From contig JAZKDB010000002.1 in the NCBI GenBank assembly GCA_040387755.1, positions 186,001 through 250,000 on the forward strand: 64,000 nt of DNA, read 5' to 3'. Positions 34,148 through 42,931 of this stretch are shown here, piece by piece; the stretch's first letter is position 1; each line of letters starts with the position of its first letter. The notes below the pieces were generated by a model. It was not told where the DNA came from. It ran no database searches and saw nothing but the letters and a program-made list of their open reading frames with translations. This DNA comes from Rurimicrobium sp040387755. Its GTDB lineage: Bacteria > Bacteroidota > Bacteroidia > Chitinophagales > Chitinophagaceae. Made by a program: the position numbers and the translations under genes.

Positions 34148-34824
34148 TGAACGATGCACTGAAAGAGTTGCAAATAGCAGAACATAAAGCAGCCACATTA
34201 TTTGAAGAAATAGAGGCAAGAGGCCTCATAAAGGCTGGTGTCACTGAAAAAGAACTGAACCAAAAGGTCTTTGATCTGGCTTTTGAATTATTTGGCATCC
34301 GAAAATTCTGGCACAAGCGCATAGTCCGTTCGGGTAAAAACACCTTACTACCCTATGCCGAAAATCCGGCGGACCTGACGCTGCAGGAAGATGATATTTT
34401 ATTCTTTGATTTCGGACCGGTATTTGAAGAATGGGAAGCTGATTTTGGACGAACTTATGTATTGGGAAATAATCCTCAAAAGATTAAACTGTCCAAAGAT
34501 GTGGCAGATGCCTGGGCTGAAGGTAAAGAATACTACGAGGCCAATAAAGCACAACTTAGCGGAGCTGATTTTTACCAGTACACAAAAGACTTGGCCCGAA
34601 AATATGGGTGGGAATATGGCAACGAACATTGCGGACATTTAATCGGCAACTTCCCGCACGAGCAAATTGTGGGTGAAGAAATCATCCATTACATCCATCC
34701 CGAAAACAACAAATTAATGAGCGAAAAAGATAAAAACGGGAATGAGCGTTTCTGGATTTATGAAATACACTTTATCGACCAAGAGCTTGGTATTGGCGGA
34801 TTTCATGAGCAATTGTTGAGCTAA
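34147..34824 (+). CDS. M24-family metallopeptidase-like protein
   Basis: 225 residues with the creatinase/aminopeptidase (pita-bread) fold: FFDFGPVFEEWEADFGRTYVLG holds the first metal aspartates, and GNEHCGHLIGNFPHE and EIHF follow. It could be a peptidase or a non-catalytic member of the Xaa-Pro dipeptidase group. It is convergent with the tolC-like gene and the stop codons overlap. Confidence 0.82.
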   Translation: MNDALKELQIAEHKAATLFEEIEARGLIKAGVTEKELNQKVFDLAFELFGIRKFWHKRIVRSGKNTLLPYAENPADLTLQEDDILFFDFGPVFEEWEADFGRTYVLGNNPQKIKLSKDVADAWAEGKEYYEANKAQLSGADFYQYTKDLARKYGWEYGNEHCGHLIGNFPHEQIVGEEIIHYIHPENNKLMSEKDKNGNERFWIYEIHFIDQELGIGGFHEQLLS

Positions 34825-36134
34825 TTAACCTTTACAAATGCTCCTGTCAGTTTTTTCAATGCAGTTTCCGATTGTTTTAAATTATATCGTGCGTTGACTA
34901 AACGGGTAATTGCTGCTTCATAACTGCTCTGGCTTTCCTTGGTCTCCAGAAAATTCCCCAATCCCAAACGCAAACGTTCGGTAGTAATTTGTAAACTTTG
35001 CTCGGCCAGTTTTATATTCTCTTCTTCCAGCAACATAATTTCTTTATCGCCCAACCATCGGGTATAAGCTATTTGTGCAGCAGAAAATTGATTGAGTCTG
35101 GCTCGTTCTACTTCCAATGCTGCATTAAGGTTCTGCATTTTGGCCACCTTAATCTGATTGTTGGTTCTTAAGCCATTGAACAGATTCCAGCTAAATGTAA
35201 AGCCGGTATTATAACCCAGATTTTGATTGAGTAAAGCAAATCCTGCTTCATTTTGCGACCGCCCGAAAAGGTAATTGGAAGTAAGACCTATCGTAGGAAA
35301 TCGCTGAGATTGTAGCTCTTTAATATTCTGATTGGAAATTAAAACATTTCGGTCTGCATATCTGATGGCTGTATTCATTTTGTCTACCTCAGCCTTTATT
35401 TCTTCCATCGATTTTAATCCATCAAAAGTAAAAAAGGTATCGACCGAAAAACGGGTGCTTACATCAGACTTAATCAACACCAAAAGATTGCTTTTATACT
35501 CATTCAGCACATACTTCTGAGTAATAAGATTTGATTTCTGTGCATTCAAATCCAGCTTTGCCTGCAGGACTTCAACATTGGAACCACTACCCAAAGCCTT
35601 TTTCTTATCTGCGATTTTAATACGCTCTTCAGAAACTCCCATTGCAGCATTAATTCCTTTAATCAGCTGTTCCTGCTTGACAATCTGATAATACAACAAA
35701 GTCACCTCTTCAATCGTATTTTCAATTTGCATTTTGAATCCCAATTCACCTTGCTGCGCTAAAAGATTCAAACGCTCTTTTGTAGCAAACATTTTCAAAC
35801 CGTCAAAAATGGTCCAGCTTAAATAAGCTCCCGCATTCAATGTGCTTGATTTTACATTATCCTGCTTCACTTCCAGTCCACTCGAAAATTTCTGATTCGT
35901 GTTATTGGTGGCAAAATTTCCATTGGAAACAATATCCAGCTTGGGCATAAAACCAGCGTTGCCAAAAGTGTTTTGCTTTGCAGCAATTTGTGCATTATTG
36001 TCGGCTATTCGTATGTCAAAATTACTTTCGAGCGCCATAGCAACCACTTGCTGATAACTGAGCACAGAAGTGCTTTGAGCAAATATAGTGTATGGTAAAA
36101 ACAACAAAATATATAGTAAGATTCTATTGAGCAT
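34821..36134 (-). CDS. TolC-family outer-membrane efflux protein
   Basis: 437 residues from ATG 36134, giving a signal peptide (MLNRILLYILLFLPYTIFAQ). The body has the two long coiled-coil halves of the OEP family (NNAQIAAKQNTFGNAGFMPKLDIVSNG; LQITTERLRLGLGNFLETKESQSSYEAA). It is the outer-membrane channel of the tripartite pump encoded by the next two genes and overlaps the RND gene by 11 bases. Confidence 0.92.
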   Translation of the reverse strand: MLNRILLYILLFLPYTIFAQSTSVLSYQQVVAMALESNFDIRIADNNAQIAAKQNTFGNAGFMPKLDIVSNGNFATNNTNQKFSSGLEVKQDNVKSSTLNAGAYLSWTIFDGLKMFATKERLNLLAQQGELGFKMQIENTIEEVTLLYYQIVKQEQLIKGINAAMGVSEERIKIADKKKALGSGSNVEVLQAKLDLNAQKSNLITQKYVLNEYKSNLLVLIKSDVSTRFSVDTFFTFDGLKSMEEIKAEVDKMNTAIRYADRNVLISNQNIKELQSQRFPTIGLTSNYLFGRSQNEAGFALLNQNLGYNTGFTFSWNLFNGLRTNNQIKVAKMQNLNAALEVERARLNQFSAAQIAYTRWLGDKEIMLLEEENIKLAEQSLQITTERLRLGLGNFLETKESQSSYEAAITRLVNARYNLKQSETALKKLTGAFVKVN

Positions 36135-39100
36135 TGTGTTTCTTGTCTTTTGATAAATAACTGTAAATAGCAGGAATGACATAAAGTGTCAGAATCAGAG
36201 AAAACATAATTCCACCAACGATAACCACACCCATTCCCATACGGCTTTTGGCACCGGCACCCAATGCCAATGCAATAGGCATTGCACCCAATGCTGTAGC
36301 AATACTGGTCATAAGAATGGGGCGTAAACGGGCTGCAGCTGCAGCTTCAATGGCTTCTTTGGTAGCCATTCCCTGTTCTTTTAATTGATTGGCAAATTCT
36401 ACAATCAAGATACCGTTTTTTGTCACCAGACCTATCAGCATAATGATACCGATTTCACTGAAAATATTCAGTGTCTGATTAAAATACCAAAGAGATAAAA
36501 CAGCTCCTGCAAGGGCAAGAGGCACTGTAAGCATAATGATAAAGGGATCCACAAAACTTTCAAATTGTGCAGATAAAACCAGATAAATCAACAACAATGC
36601 CAATAAAAATGCGAACATTATATTGGAAGAACTTTCTGCAAAATCGCGGGATGCACCTGTCAAAGCTGTTGTGAAACTTTCGTCCAAAACCTTATCAGCA
36701 ATCTTCTCCATCTCCTGAATACCATCACCCACCGTTTTTCCGGGAGCTAAACCTGCAGATACTGTTGCAGACTGATAACGATTGTAATGATACAATTGTG
36801 GCGGAGAACTGGCTTCATTGAAGCTCACAATATTATCCAGCTGAATTAATTCTCCCGCTGCATTTCGCAGATACAAAGATTTAATATCCAGTACTTCATC
36901 CCTGTTTTCCCGGGCAAACTGGCCAATTACCTGATACTGCTTGCCATTCATGGTAAAGTAATTAAAACGTTGTCCACTAAGTGCCAATTGCAAAGTCTGT
37001 GCAATGTCTGCCACTGATATGCCCAGATTCTTTGCTTTATCCCTATCAATCGCAATGTTGACCTCGGGCTTATTAAACTTCAAATTCACATCTACGCCCT
37101 GAAAAACAGGATTCTTATTGGCCTCTTCCAGAAATAAAGGCAATTTTTCTTTTAGCTTCTCAAAATTAGGTGCCTGAAGCACAAACTGAACTGGTAAGCC
37201 ACCACGACCACCTGCTGATATAGTTTGCTCTTGTATCACAAATAATTTACCTTGAGGAAAATTTCCGGTATTTTTAGAAACATAATTGGCAATTTGTTGC
37301 TGACTTCGTTCTCTTTGACTGGCATCTTTTAAGGCTAAACGAATAAAACCCGTATTAACCGCACCAGAACCAGCAAAACCAGGTGCTGTAACTGTAAGTA
37401 AAACTCTTTTCTCAGGAATAGAATCCTCAACAAACTGGGTAAATGACTTGACAAAATCATCTGTATACTCGTAAGAAGATCCTTCGGGTGCAGTAATCTG
37501 AACACGCATCCAGTTACGGTCTTCTAGGGGAGATAGTTCATTTTTTAAAGTGCTGCCCAATCCTACAATCAAAACAATAGCTCCCAGTAAAATAGCAATA
37601 GCCAACCATCTTTTCTTTAAAAAGGACTTCAGAGAAGAGCTGTAACTATCAGTCATATTGACAAAGAAGGGCTCAGTCGCTTCATAGAACTTACTCTTCT
37701 TTGGATTCTTCTTCACCATTCGGGCATTGAGCATTGGTGTCAAAGTCAGTGATACAAAAGCAGAAATCAATACAGCACCGGCGATAATCACCCCAAACTC
37801 TCTAAATAATCGGCCGACAAAACCTTCCAGAAAAATCACCGGCATAAATACTGCGGCCAACGTAATGGAAGTAGAAATTACAGCGAAGTAAATTTCCTTG
37901 GAACCTTTATGAGCCGCTTCTATCGGGCTCATCCCTTCTTCAATCTTCTTGTAAATATTTTCTGTGACGACAATACCATCATCCACCACCAGACCAGTGG
38001 CCAACACAATTGCCAGCAAGGTTAATACATTAACGGAGTAGCCCATAATGTACATAATAAAAAAGGCACCAATGAGGGAAACAGGTATATCGATCAGCGG
38101 TCGGAAAGCAATCAGCCAATCACGGAAAAAGAGATAGATAATGATGATGACCAAAACAATTGCGATAGCCAGAGTTTCCATTACTTCTGTTATCGATTTC
38201 TTGATAAACAGTGTATTATCCAGGGCTATATCTACTTTAAAATCTTTGGGCAAATCCTTTTTAATCTGCTCCAGGCGCTTGTAAAATTCCTCTGAAATCT
38301 CCAGATAATTGGCACCAGGTTGAGGAACCAAGGCAAGACCAATCATAGGTGTACCGGATTGACGCAAAATAGTTTCTTCATTTTCTGGTCCTAAAACAGC
38401 AGTTCCAATATCCTGAAAACGAATCACCTTGTCGCCATCATTTTTCAAAATTAAGTTATTGAAATCTTCTTCTGTTTTAAGTCTGCCAACAGTATTCAAA
38501 GTCAGTTCTGTACTGTTTCCTGCTATTTTGCCTGAAGGCAGTTCTACATTTTCTTTATCCAATGCCAGCCGCACATCCTGAGGCGTCAAACCAAAAGACG
38601 AAAGACGAACAGGGTCAAGCCAAAGACGCATGGCGTATTTTTTTTGTCCCCAGATCTGAATGGTACTTACCCCAGGAATCGTTTGAAGTCTTTCTGCCAA
38701 AACATTCTCTGCAAAGTCACTGACTTCCAACTGGGTTCGGGTGTCAGACTGCAAAGTGAGCGATACAATAGCGTCAGAATTTGCATCAGATTTAGTAACA
38801 GTAGGTAGTCCGTCAATATCCTGCGGTAATTGTCTTACAGCCTGAGAAACCTTATCCCGAACATCATTTGCTGCGGCTTCAAGGTTTGAGCTTAAATTAA
38901 ACTCTACAGTAATAATACTGGAGCCCTGATTACTGGAGGAGGAAATAGTTCGAACTCCGTCAATACCGTTAATGGCTTTCTCCAAAGGTTCGGTAATCTG
39001 TGATTCCACGACATCGGCATTTGCTCCGGCATAATTGGTACGCACAGTAATAATGGGCGGATCAATGGAAGGGAATTCCCTAACCCCCAAAAAAGTATAT

Positions 39101-39183
39101 CCAATTGCGCCAAACAGGATAATGATGATATTCATCACTATGGCAAGCACCGGACGGTTAATACTGGTTGATGATATGTTCAT
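36124..39183 (-). CDS. RND-family efflux transporter (AcrB/MexB-like, HAE1)
   Basis: 1019 residues: twelve membrane helices and two large periplasmic loops. The N-terminal INRPVLAIVMNIIIILFG and the TM4 proton-relay Asp pair (GLVVDDGIVVTENIYKK) are clear, as is the C-terminal LRPILMTSIATALGAMPIALALGAGAKSRMG block. It drives proton-coupled export of drugs, dyes or other amphiphiles. It sits with a periplasmic adaptor (13 bases upstream) and TolC (overlapping), under a MarR-type regulator. Confidence 0.95.
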   Translation of the reverse strand: MNISSTSINRPVLAIVMNIIIILFGAIGYTFLGVREFPSIDPPIITVRTNYAGANADVVESQITEPLEKAINGIDGVRTISSSSNQGSSIITVEFNLSSNLEAAANDVRDKVSQAVRQLPQDIDGLPTVTKSDANSDAIVSLTLQSDTRTQLEVSDFAENVLAERLQTIPGVSTIQIWGQKKYAMRLWLDPVRLSSFGLTPQDVRLALDKENVELPSGKIAGNSTELTLNTVGRLKTEEDFNNLILKNDGDKVIRFQDIGTAVLGPENEETILRQSGTPMIGLALVPQPGANYLEISEEFYKRLEQIKKDLPKDFKVDIALDNTLFIKKSITEVMETLAIAIVLVIIIIYLFFRDWLIAFRPLIDIPVSLIGAFFIMYIMGYSVNVLTLLAIVLATGLVVDDGIVVTENIYKKIEEGMSPIEAAHKGSKEIYFAVISTSITLAAVFMPVIFLEGFVGRLFREFGVIIAGAVLISAFVSLTLTPMLNARMVKKNPKKSKFYEATEPFFVNMTDSYSSSLKSFLKKRWLAIAILLGAIVLIVGLGSTLKNELSPLEDRNWMRVQITAPEGSSYEYTDDFVKSFTQFVEDSIPEKRVLLTVTAPGFAGSGAVNTGFIRLALKDASQRERSQQQIANYVSKNTGNFPQGKLFVIQEQTISAGGRGGLPVQFVLQAPNFEKLKEKLPLFLEEANKNPVFQGVDVNLKFNKPEVNIAIDRDKAKNLGISVADIAQTLQLALSGQRFNYFTMNGKQYQVIGQFARENRDEVLDIKSLYLRNAAGELIQLDNIVSFNEASSPPQLYHYNRYQSATVSAGLAPGKTVGDGIQEMEKIADKVLDESFTTALTGASRDFAESSSNIMFAFLLALLLIYLVLSAQFESFVDPFIIMLTVPLALAGAVLSLWYFNQTLNIFSEIGIIMLIGLVTKNGILIVEFANQLKEQGMATKEAIEAAAAARLRPILMTSIATALGAMPIALALGAGAKSRMGMGVVIVGGIMFSLILTLYVIPAIYSYLSKDKKHNAQ

Positions 39184-39195
39184 TCGTCTGATTGT

Positions 39196-40257
39196 CTATT
39201 TTTTGAGCTGAATAATTTGTATCGCTGCTTCCGGTTTCAAGGACATAATTCCGGTTGTAATCACCGTATCTCCAACATTCAGTCCACTCAAAATTTCAAT
39301 TTTAGCATCATTTCGCGTTCCCGTTTCCACCTTTACAGGCACCGCCTTACCCGCTTTGCTCACAAAGACTTTTTTCCCTTTCAATTCCGGAATAACGGCT
39401 TCTGTAGGAATCATAATTGAGGAATCATTTTTTGCGGCAACAAGCTCGATTTTTGCGAATGCACCGGGGAATATTGTGGATTTCGCATTGTCATATACTG
39501 CTCTGATATTGATATTACGTGTTTGCTGATCAATTCTGGGTTCTATGGCAAAAACTTTCGCTTCGAAAGATTCAGACTTGTTATCAACAGAAAACCTGAT
39601 TACATCACCTGCACTAATGATAGCAGAATAACGTTCCGGAACAGTAAAATCAATCTTCAATAAATTAGTTTGCTGGATCTTGGCTATAATGTCCTGTCCG
39701 CTCACATAACTCCCCTCACTCTTTTGCTTCAAACCTATTTTTCCGTCAAATGGAGCCCTGATTTCTGTTCTGGCTATTTGCGCTTTGGTAAAATCCATGT
39801 CCGCATAAATAGTTTGAGACATATTTACAATAGCATCGTACTCTTCCTGACTAACACCATTAATATCCAGCAAACCCTTTATTCTTGATTCGCGCTCTTT
39901 GGCCAGTTTAAGTTGTAACTGTAATTTTCTGAGCTGCGCCTGCAAGTCTGCGTCATTTATTTTAGCTAACAAGGCTCCTTTGCGTACAGAACTTCCTTCC
40001 TTAAAATAAATCCCGGTCAGCTTGCCGGATACCTCCGGCCGTAATTCTACTTCTTCGTTTGCCGTTACAGAACCCGAAGAGAATATTTTTTGCTCCAGCA
40101 ATTGAAGACCAACCACATATCCGGACACTTTAACAGATTGTCCTTTTTGCATTCCGCCTTTGGGCGCATCTGTATTTTCCCCTTTAAAGAAAAAAACCTT
40201 TATCAATGCCAAAGCAACTATAACTGAAACTATAATGATGATACTTTTGGGCTTCAT
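39196..40257 (-). CDS. RND periplasmic adaptor (membrane fusion protein)
   Basis: 353 residues: an N-terminal anchor (about 5-25), a lipoyl-like hybrid (VELRPEVSGKLTGIYFKEGSSVRKG), an alpha-helical hairpin (about 105-160), the second lipoyl half (IRAPFDGKIGLKQKSEGSYVSGQDI) and beta-barrel/membrane-proximal domains. It bridges the RND pump and TolC. Its start overlaps the marR stop by four bases. Confidence 0.93.
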   Translation of the reverse strand: MKPKSIIIIVSVIVALALIKVFFFKGENTDAPKGGMQKGQSVKVSGYVVGLQLLEQKIFSSGSVTANEEVELRPEVSGKLTGIYFKEGSSVRKGALLAKINDADLQAQLRKLQLQLKLAKERESRIKGLLDINGVSQEEYDAIVNMSQTIYADMDFTKAQIARTEIRAPFDGKIGLKQKSEGSYVSGQDIIAKIQQTNLLKIDFTVPERYSAIISAGDVIRFSVDNKSESFEAKVFAIEPRIDQQTRNINIRAVYDNAKSTIFPGAFAKIELVAAKNDSSIMIPTEAVIPELKGKKVFVSKAGKAVPVKVETGTRNDAKIEILSGLNVGDTVITTGIMSLKPEAAIQIIQLKK

Positions 40258-40739
40258 ATTTTCTTATTCGATTTTTTGTAATTGATAAATATTTTTTCAG
40301 AAGGAAGGCTGTCTAAATTGTGTTGAATTGTACTGATATTCTTAAATAAAACCTTCTGTTGCTCTTTTGTCAGACCCTTTAATGCAGATTTATTGACTTC
40401 ATCAATGGCCGCATACAATTCGGGCATTAAGCCGCTGCCTTTTGGTGTTAGCGCTACAAAATACTCCCTTCGGTCGTCAGGGTTCTGTACTTTTTGCACA
40501 AAAGATTTTTTGATTAAATAATCTATCATCCTCACCATAGACACCTTATCAATCTTAAGCTTTTCGGCAATGTATTGCTGAGAACATTGAATGGTGCTCT
40601 TGTCAATTATAATGAGTATGGAATAATAACGTTCAATTTCGAGATGCTCAATTCTTTTGGCCATCGCGCCAAAATAACTCTTGGCCAATAAGGCAAGAGA
40701 ACGACCAAAGGGTAAAAATTCACAAATATTGTCTGACAT
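40254..40739 (-). CDS. MarR-family transcriptional regulator
   Basis: 161 residues with the MarR winged helix: QQYIAEKLKIDKVSMVRMIDYLIKKSFVQKVQNPDDRREYFVALTPKG. It is the first gene of the efflux operon and probably represses it until a ligand binds. A TAACTA-N9-TAGTTA dyad lies just before its start codon. Confidence 0.9.
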   Translation of the reverse strand: MSDNICEFLPFGRSLALLAKSYFGAMAKRIEHLEIERYYSILIIIDKSTIQCSQQYIAEKLKIDKVSMVRMIDYLIKKSFVQKVQNPDDRREYFVALTPKGSGLMPELYAAIDEVNKSALKGLTKEQQKVLFKNISTIQHNLDSLPSEKIFINYKKSNKKI

Positions 40740-40748
40740 TCTTTCCGA

Positions 40749-40786
40749 TAACTAAACCGAAAGTAGTTAAAAGGCCTAACAGTTAG
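40749..40786. promoter_or_regulatory. Candidate MarR operators
   Basis: TAACTA-N9-TAGTTA (40749-40769) and CTAACAGTTAG (40776-40786) are perfect inverted repeats within 50 bases upstream of the marR start. They are well placed for autorepression of the efflux operon and lie between it and the divergent crp gene. Confidence 0.5.
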
Positions 40787-40871
40787 CACTGCGAACTAAT
40801 TGATAAAATTGATAGTACTATTGATTTGTATTTGATTTCTGATTGTGTTTCGAAATGTGGTGGTACAGGAT

Positions 40872-40879
40872 TAACTTTG
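40872..40879 (+). promoter_or_regulatory. -7 element of the Crp/Fnr gene, nearly touching the start codon
   Basis: TAACTTTG matches TAnnTTTG and ends four bases before the ATG at 40884. Transcription would begin at or next to the start codon, implying a leaderless message. Confidence 0.5.
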
Positions 40880-40883
40880 AAGG

Positions 40884-41504
40884 ATGTTATTGGATAATAT
40901 CTCAGAATTTAAATACTCGCCTCAGTTAAAGGAAAAACTAAATGAATTTGGAACGGTGAAAACCTTTGCGGAAGGAGACATCATCCTGAATGAAAACGCA
41001 TACATAAGATCCATACCTATTGTACTGAAAGGAAGTATTGGTGTCGTTCGCTCAGAAGATGATGGTCGTGAAATTCTATTATACTACATCAAAGCAGGAG
41101 AAAGTTGCATTATGTCGTTTCTGGGAGGAATTCATAACGACACCAGTAAGGTAAAAGCTATTGCTGAAGAGGAGACTGAAATATTATTTATCCCTACCGA
41201 AAAAGTCAATCAACTCATCAAAGAGTATCCTCAATGGCTTGATTATATATTCAGGCTATATCACAAGCGATTTGAAGAATTACTGGAAGTTGTCAATGAG
41301 GTAGCCTTCAAAAAAATGGACGAACGCTTGCTTAACTTCCTCAAAAGAAAAAGTGAAATAAACGAAACAAAGATAATTAACATTACGCATGAGCATATTG
41401 CTAATGAGCTGGGAACCGCACGCGTAGTGATTTCCCGCCTATTAAAGCAATTAGAAGAAGAAGGGCAGGTAAAACTGGGGCGAAATAAAATTATCCTTAT
41501 GTAA
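40884..41504 (+). CDS. Crp/Fnr-family regulator of sulfur genes
   Basis: 206 residues: a cyclic-nucleotide-binding-like beta-roll (about 20-125) and a Crp-type winged helix at the C-terminus (ITHEHIANELGTARVVISRLLKQLEEEGQV). It lacks Fnr's N-terminal Fe-S cysteines. A single cysteine, Cys75 (AGESCIMSFLGG), lies at the effector pocket; a thiol-based sulfane-sulfur sensor is possible but unproven. The gene immediately precedes a rhodanese/thioredoxin operon, and its stop codon lies inside the operator-like site at 41501-41514. Confidence 0.88.
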   Translation: MLLDNISEFKYSPQLKEKLNEFGTVKTFAEGDIILNENAYIRSIPIVLKGSIGVVRSEDDGREILLYYIKAGESCIMSFLGGIHNDTSKVKAIAEEETEILFIPTEKVNQLIKEYPQWLDYIFRLYHKRFEELLEVVNEVAFKKMDERLLNFLKRKSEINETKIINITHEHIANELGTARVVISRLLKQLEEEGQVKLGRNKIILM

Positions 41505-41544
41505 CAAAAGTGACCAAATTACTTTGATTGCTTTAAGACATTTG
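41501..41544 (+). promoter_or_regulatory. Promoter and candidate Crp/Fnr-type operator, site 3
   Basis: GTAACAAAAGTGAC at 41501-41514 is followed, 35 bases centre to centre, by TTTG at 41541-41544. The -7 element here is weak (GACATTTG against TAnnTTTG), as expected for an activated promoter. The spacing equals that of sites 1 and 2. The start codon of the first operon gene is 42 bases further on. Confidence 0.6.
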
Positions 41545-41585
41545 TGGTATCAAATTATTATTTCACATTTAAAGGCAAGCAAATT

Positions 41586-41795
41586 ATGAAAGCAAATATG
41601 GGCACAACAGACAAAATGATACGAATCATTGTCGCCATTGTCATTGCAATATTGTATTTCACCCATCAGATTTCAGGAACAGTGGCCATTGGTCTTTTGA
41701 TTCTTGCGGGGATTTTTATCCTGACAAGCCTCATCAGCTTTTGCCCTTTATATGCACCTTTTGGCATTTCAACCTGTAAAAGAAAATTGAAATAA
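41586..41795 (+). CDS. YgaP-like small membrane protein (DUF2892)
   Basis: 69 residues from ATG 41586; the longer frame from 41544 includes the -7 element and is rejected. The protein begins MKANMGTTDKMIRIIVAIVIAIL and has two hydrophobic helices, with a cysteine pair toward the C-terminus (FCPLYAPFGISTCKRK), as in DUF2892 modules that accompany rhodaneses. It is the first gene of the sulfur operon. Confidence 0.82.
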   Translation: MKANMGTTDKMIRIIVAIVIAILYFTHQISGTVAIGLLILAGIFILTSLISFCPLYAPFGISTCKRKLK

Positions 41796-41858
41796 TTCAA
41801 AACACGGAATAAACAATATCACTACCGAAATATCGGTAGTGGCGAAGCTATAGACAAG

Positions 41859-42056
41859 ATGAACTACTTACTAAAACACAAACTAACATTAGCAGGCCTG
41901 ATTATTGGGGCATTAGCCGGATATCTGTATTATAGATTTGTCGGTTGTGAAAGCGGCTCTTGTGCTATCACTTCAAAACCACTAAATAGCACTCTTTATG
42001 GTGCTATGATGGGTGGGTTATTCTTTAATATTTTTAAGAAAGAAAAAATTCAATAA
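41859..42056 (+). CDS. Small two-helix membrane protein (DUF6132-like)
   Basis: 65 residues with two hydrophobic segments (LAGLIIGALAGYLYYRF and LYGAMMGGLFFNIF) separated by a loop with a CESGSC cysteine pair. It resembles the DUF6132 family found beside rhodanese genes in Bacteroidota. A role in moving sulfur species at the membrane is inferred from context. Confidence 0.75.
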   Translation: MNYLLKHKLTLAGLIIGALAGYLYYRFVGCESGSCAITSKPLNSTLYGAMMGGLFFNIFKKEKIQ

Positions 42057-42073
42057 CATTAAAAACAAAAACA

Positions 42074-42352
42074 ATGAACATCGAACAAGCAATCAAACAA
42101 AACCTTGCAACAATCATTGACGTACGAAGTCCCGAAGAATATATGGGCGGGCATGTAGCAGGTTCTATCAACATCCCTTTGCAGGATGTACCCAATCGTG
42201 TAGAAGAAATCAAATCTATGCAGGCACCATTAGTGTTATGTTGCGCATCTGGCAACAGAAGCGGACAGGCACATAGATACTTAGCTCAATTAGGCATGGA
42301 CTGTGTTAATGGAGGTTCTTGGTTGGACGTAAATTATTTACAGGCAAAATAA
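42074..42352 (+). CDS. Single-domain rhodanese
   Basis: 92 residues. IDVRSPEEYMGGHVAGSINIP starts the domain, and the active loop CASGNR (Cys57 to Arg62) is intact, with a second cysteine at 56. It should accept and donate sulfane sulfur in the cytoplasm. It lies 17 bases after the previous gene and 15 before another rhodanese. Confidence 0.92.
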   Translation: MNIEQAIKQNLATIIDVRSPEEYMGGHVAGSINIPLQDVPNRVEEIKSMQAPLVLCCASGNRSGQAHRYLAQLGMDCVNGGSWLDVNYLQAK

Positions 42353-42367
42353 AAGCAAACAAAAAAC

Positions 42368-42688
42368 ATGATCAATACAATCAAAAAACTATTCGGAATG
42401 GGTGGACCATCTGTTAATTTAGCAGATTTGGCCAAACAAGGTGCCATCATCCTTGATGTACGCAGCAAAGGTGAATATGCCAGCGGCCATATCAAAGGTT
42501 CCATCAACATTTCTGTAGACCAATTGGGTAAAAATTTATCTCAGTTAAAAGATAAAAACAAACCGATAATTACTTGTTGTGCATCTGGTATGCGAAGTGC
42601 TTCGGCCAAAAGTTTATTAAAGTCAAATGGCTACACCAACGTGCACAATGGCGGAGGATGGAGTAATCTACAAAGCAAACTCAGATAA
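42368..42688 (+). CDS. Single-domain rhodanese (second copy)
   Basis: 106 residues. ILDVRSKGEYASGHIKGSINIS and the active loop CASGMR (Cys71 to Arg76, again with a preceding Cys) define the domain. A short N-terminal extension distinguishes it from the first copy. Its stop overlaps the next start by one base (TAATG). Confidence 0.92.
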   Translation: MINTIKKLFGMGGPSVNLADLAKQGAIILDVRSKGEYASGHIKGSINISVDQLGKNLSQLKDKNKPIITCCASGMRSASAKSLLKSNGYTNVHNGGGWSNLQSKLR

Positions 42689-42927
42689 TGAAACAAACAT
42701 TGCTTACAGGATGGCATTTTATGCGATTCCTGCGTCTTGGACTGGGCACCTTAATGACCATTCAGTTTTTCCAAACCAGTGATAAACTTGTTGGAGCAAT
42801 TGGGACATCACTACTTTATCAAGCCTTATTCAACAAAGGTTGCTGTGGATCAAATGGCTGTGCTACCAGCCCCAAAAAAAGTAGCAATAACACTATCGAG
42901 GACATCAATTTTGAAGAAGTAAAATAA
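42688..42927 (+). CDS. Small membrane protein with Cys-rich tail
   Basis: 79 residues: two hydrophobic segments (MRFLRLGLGTLMTIQFF and LVGAIGTSLLYQALF) followed by GCCGSNGC, a cysteine cluster that might bind metal or carry sulfur, and an acidic end. It resembles small DUF2892-like proteins linked to rhodaneses; I have no firmer name. Confidence 0.75.
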   Translation: MKQTLLTGWHFMRFLRLGLGTLMTIQFFQTSDKLVGAIGTSLLYQALFNKGCCGSNGCATSPKKSSNNTIEDINFEEVK

Positions 42928-42931
42928 AAAA

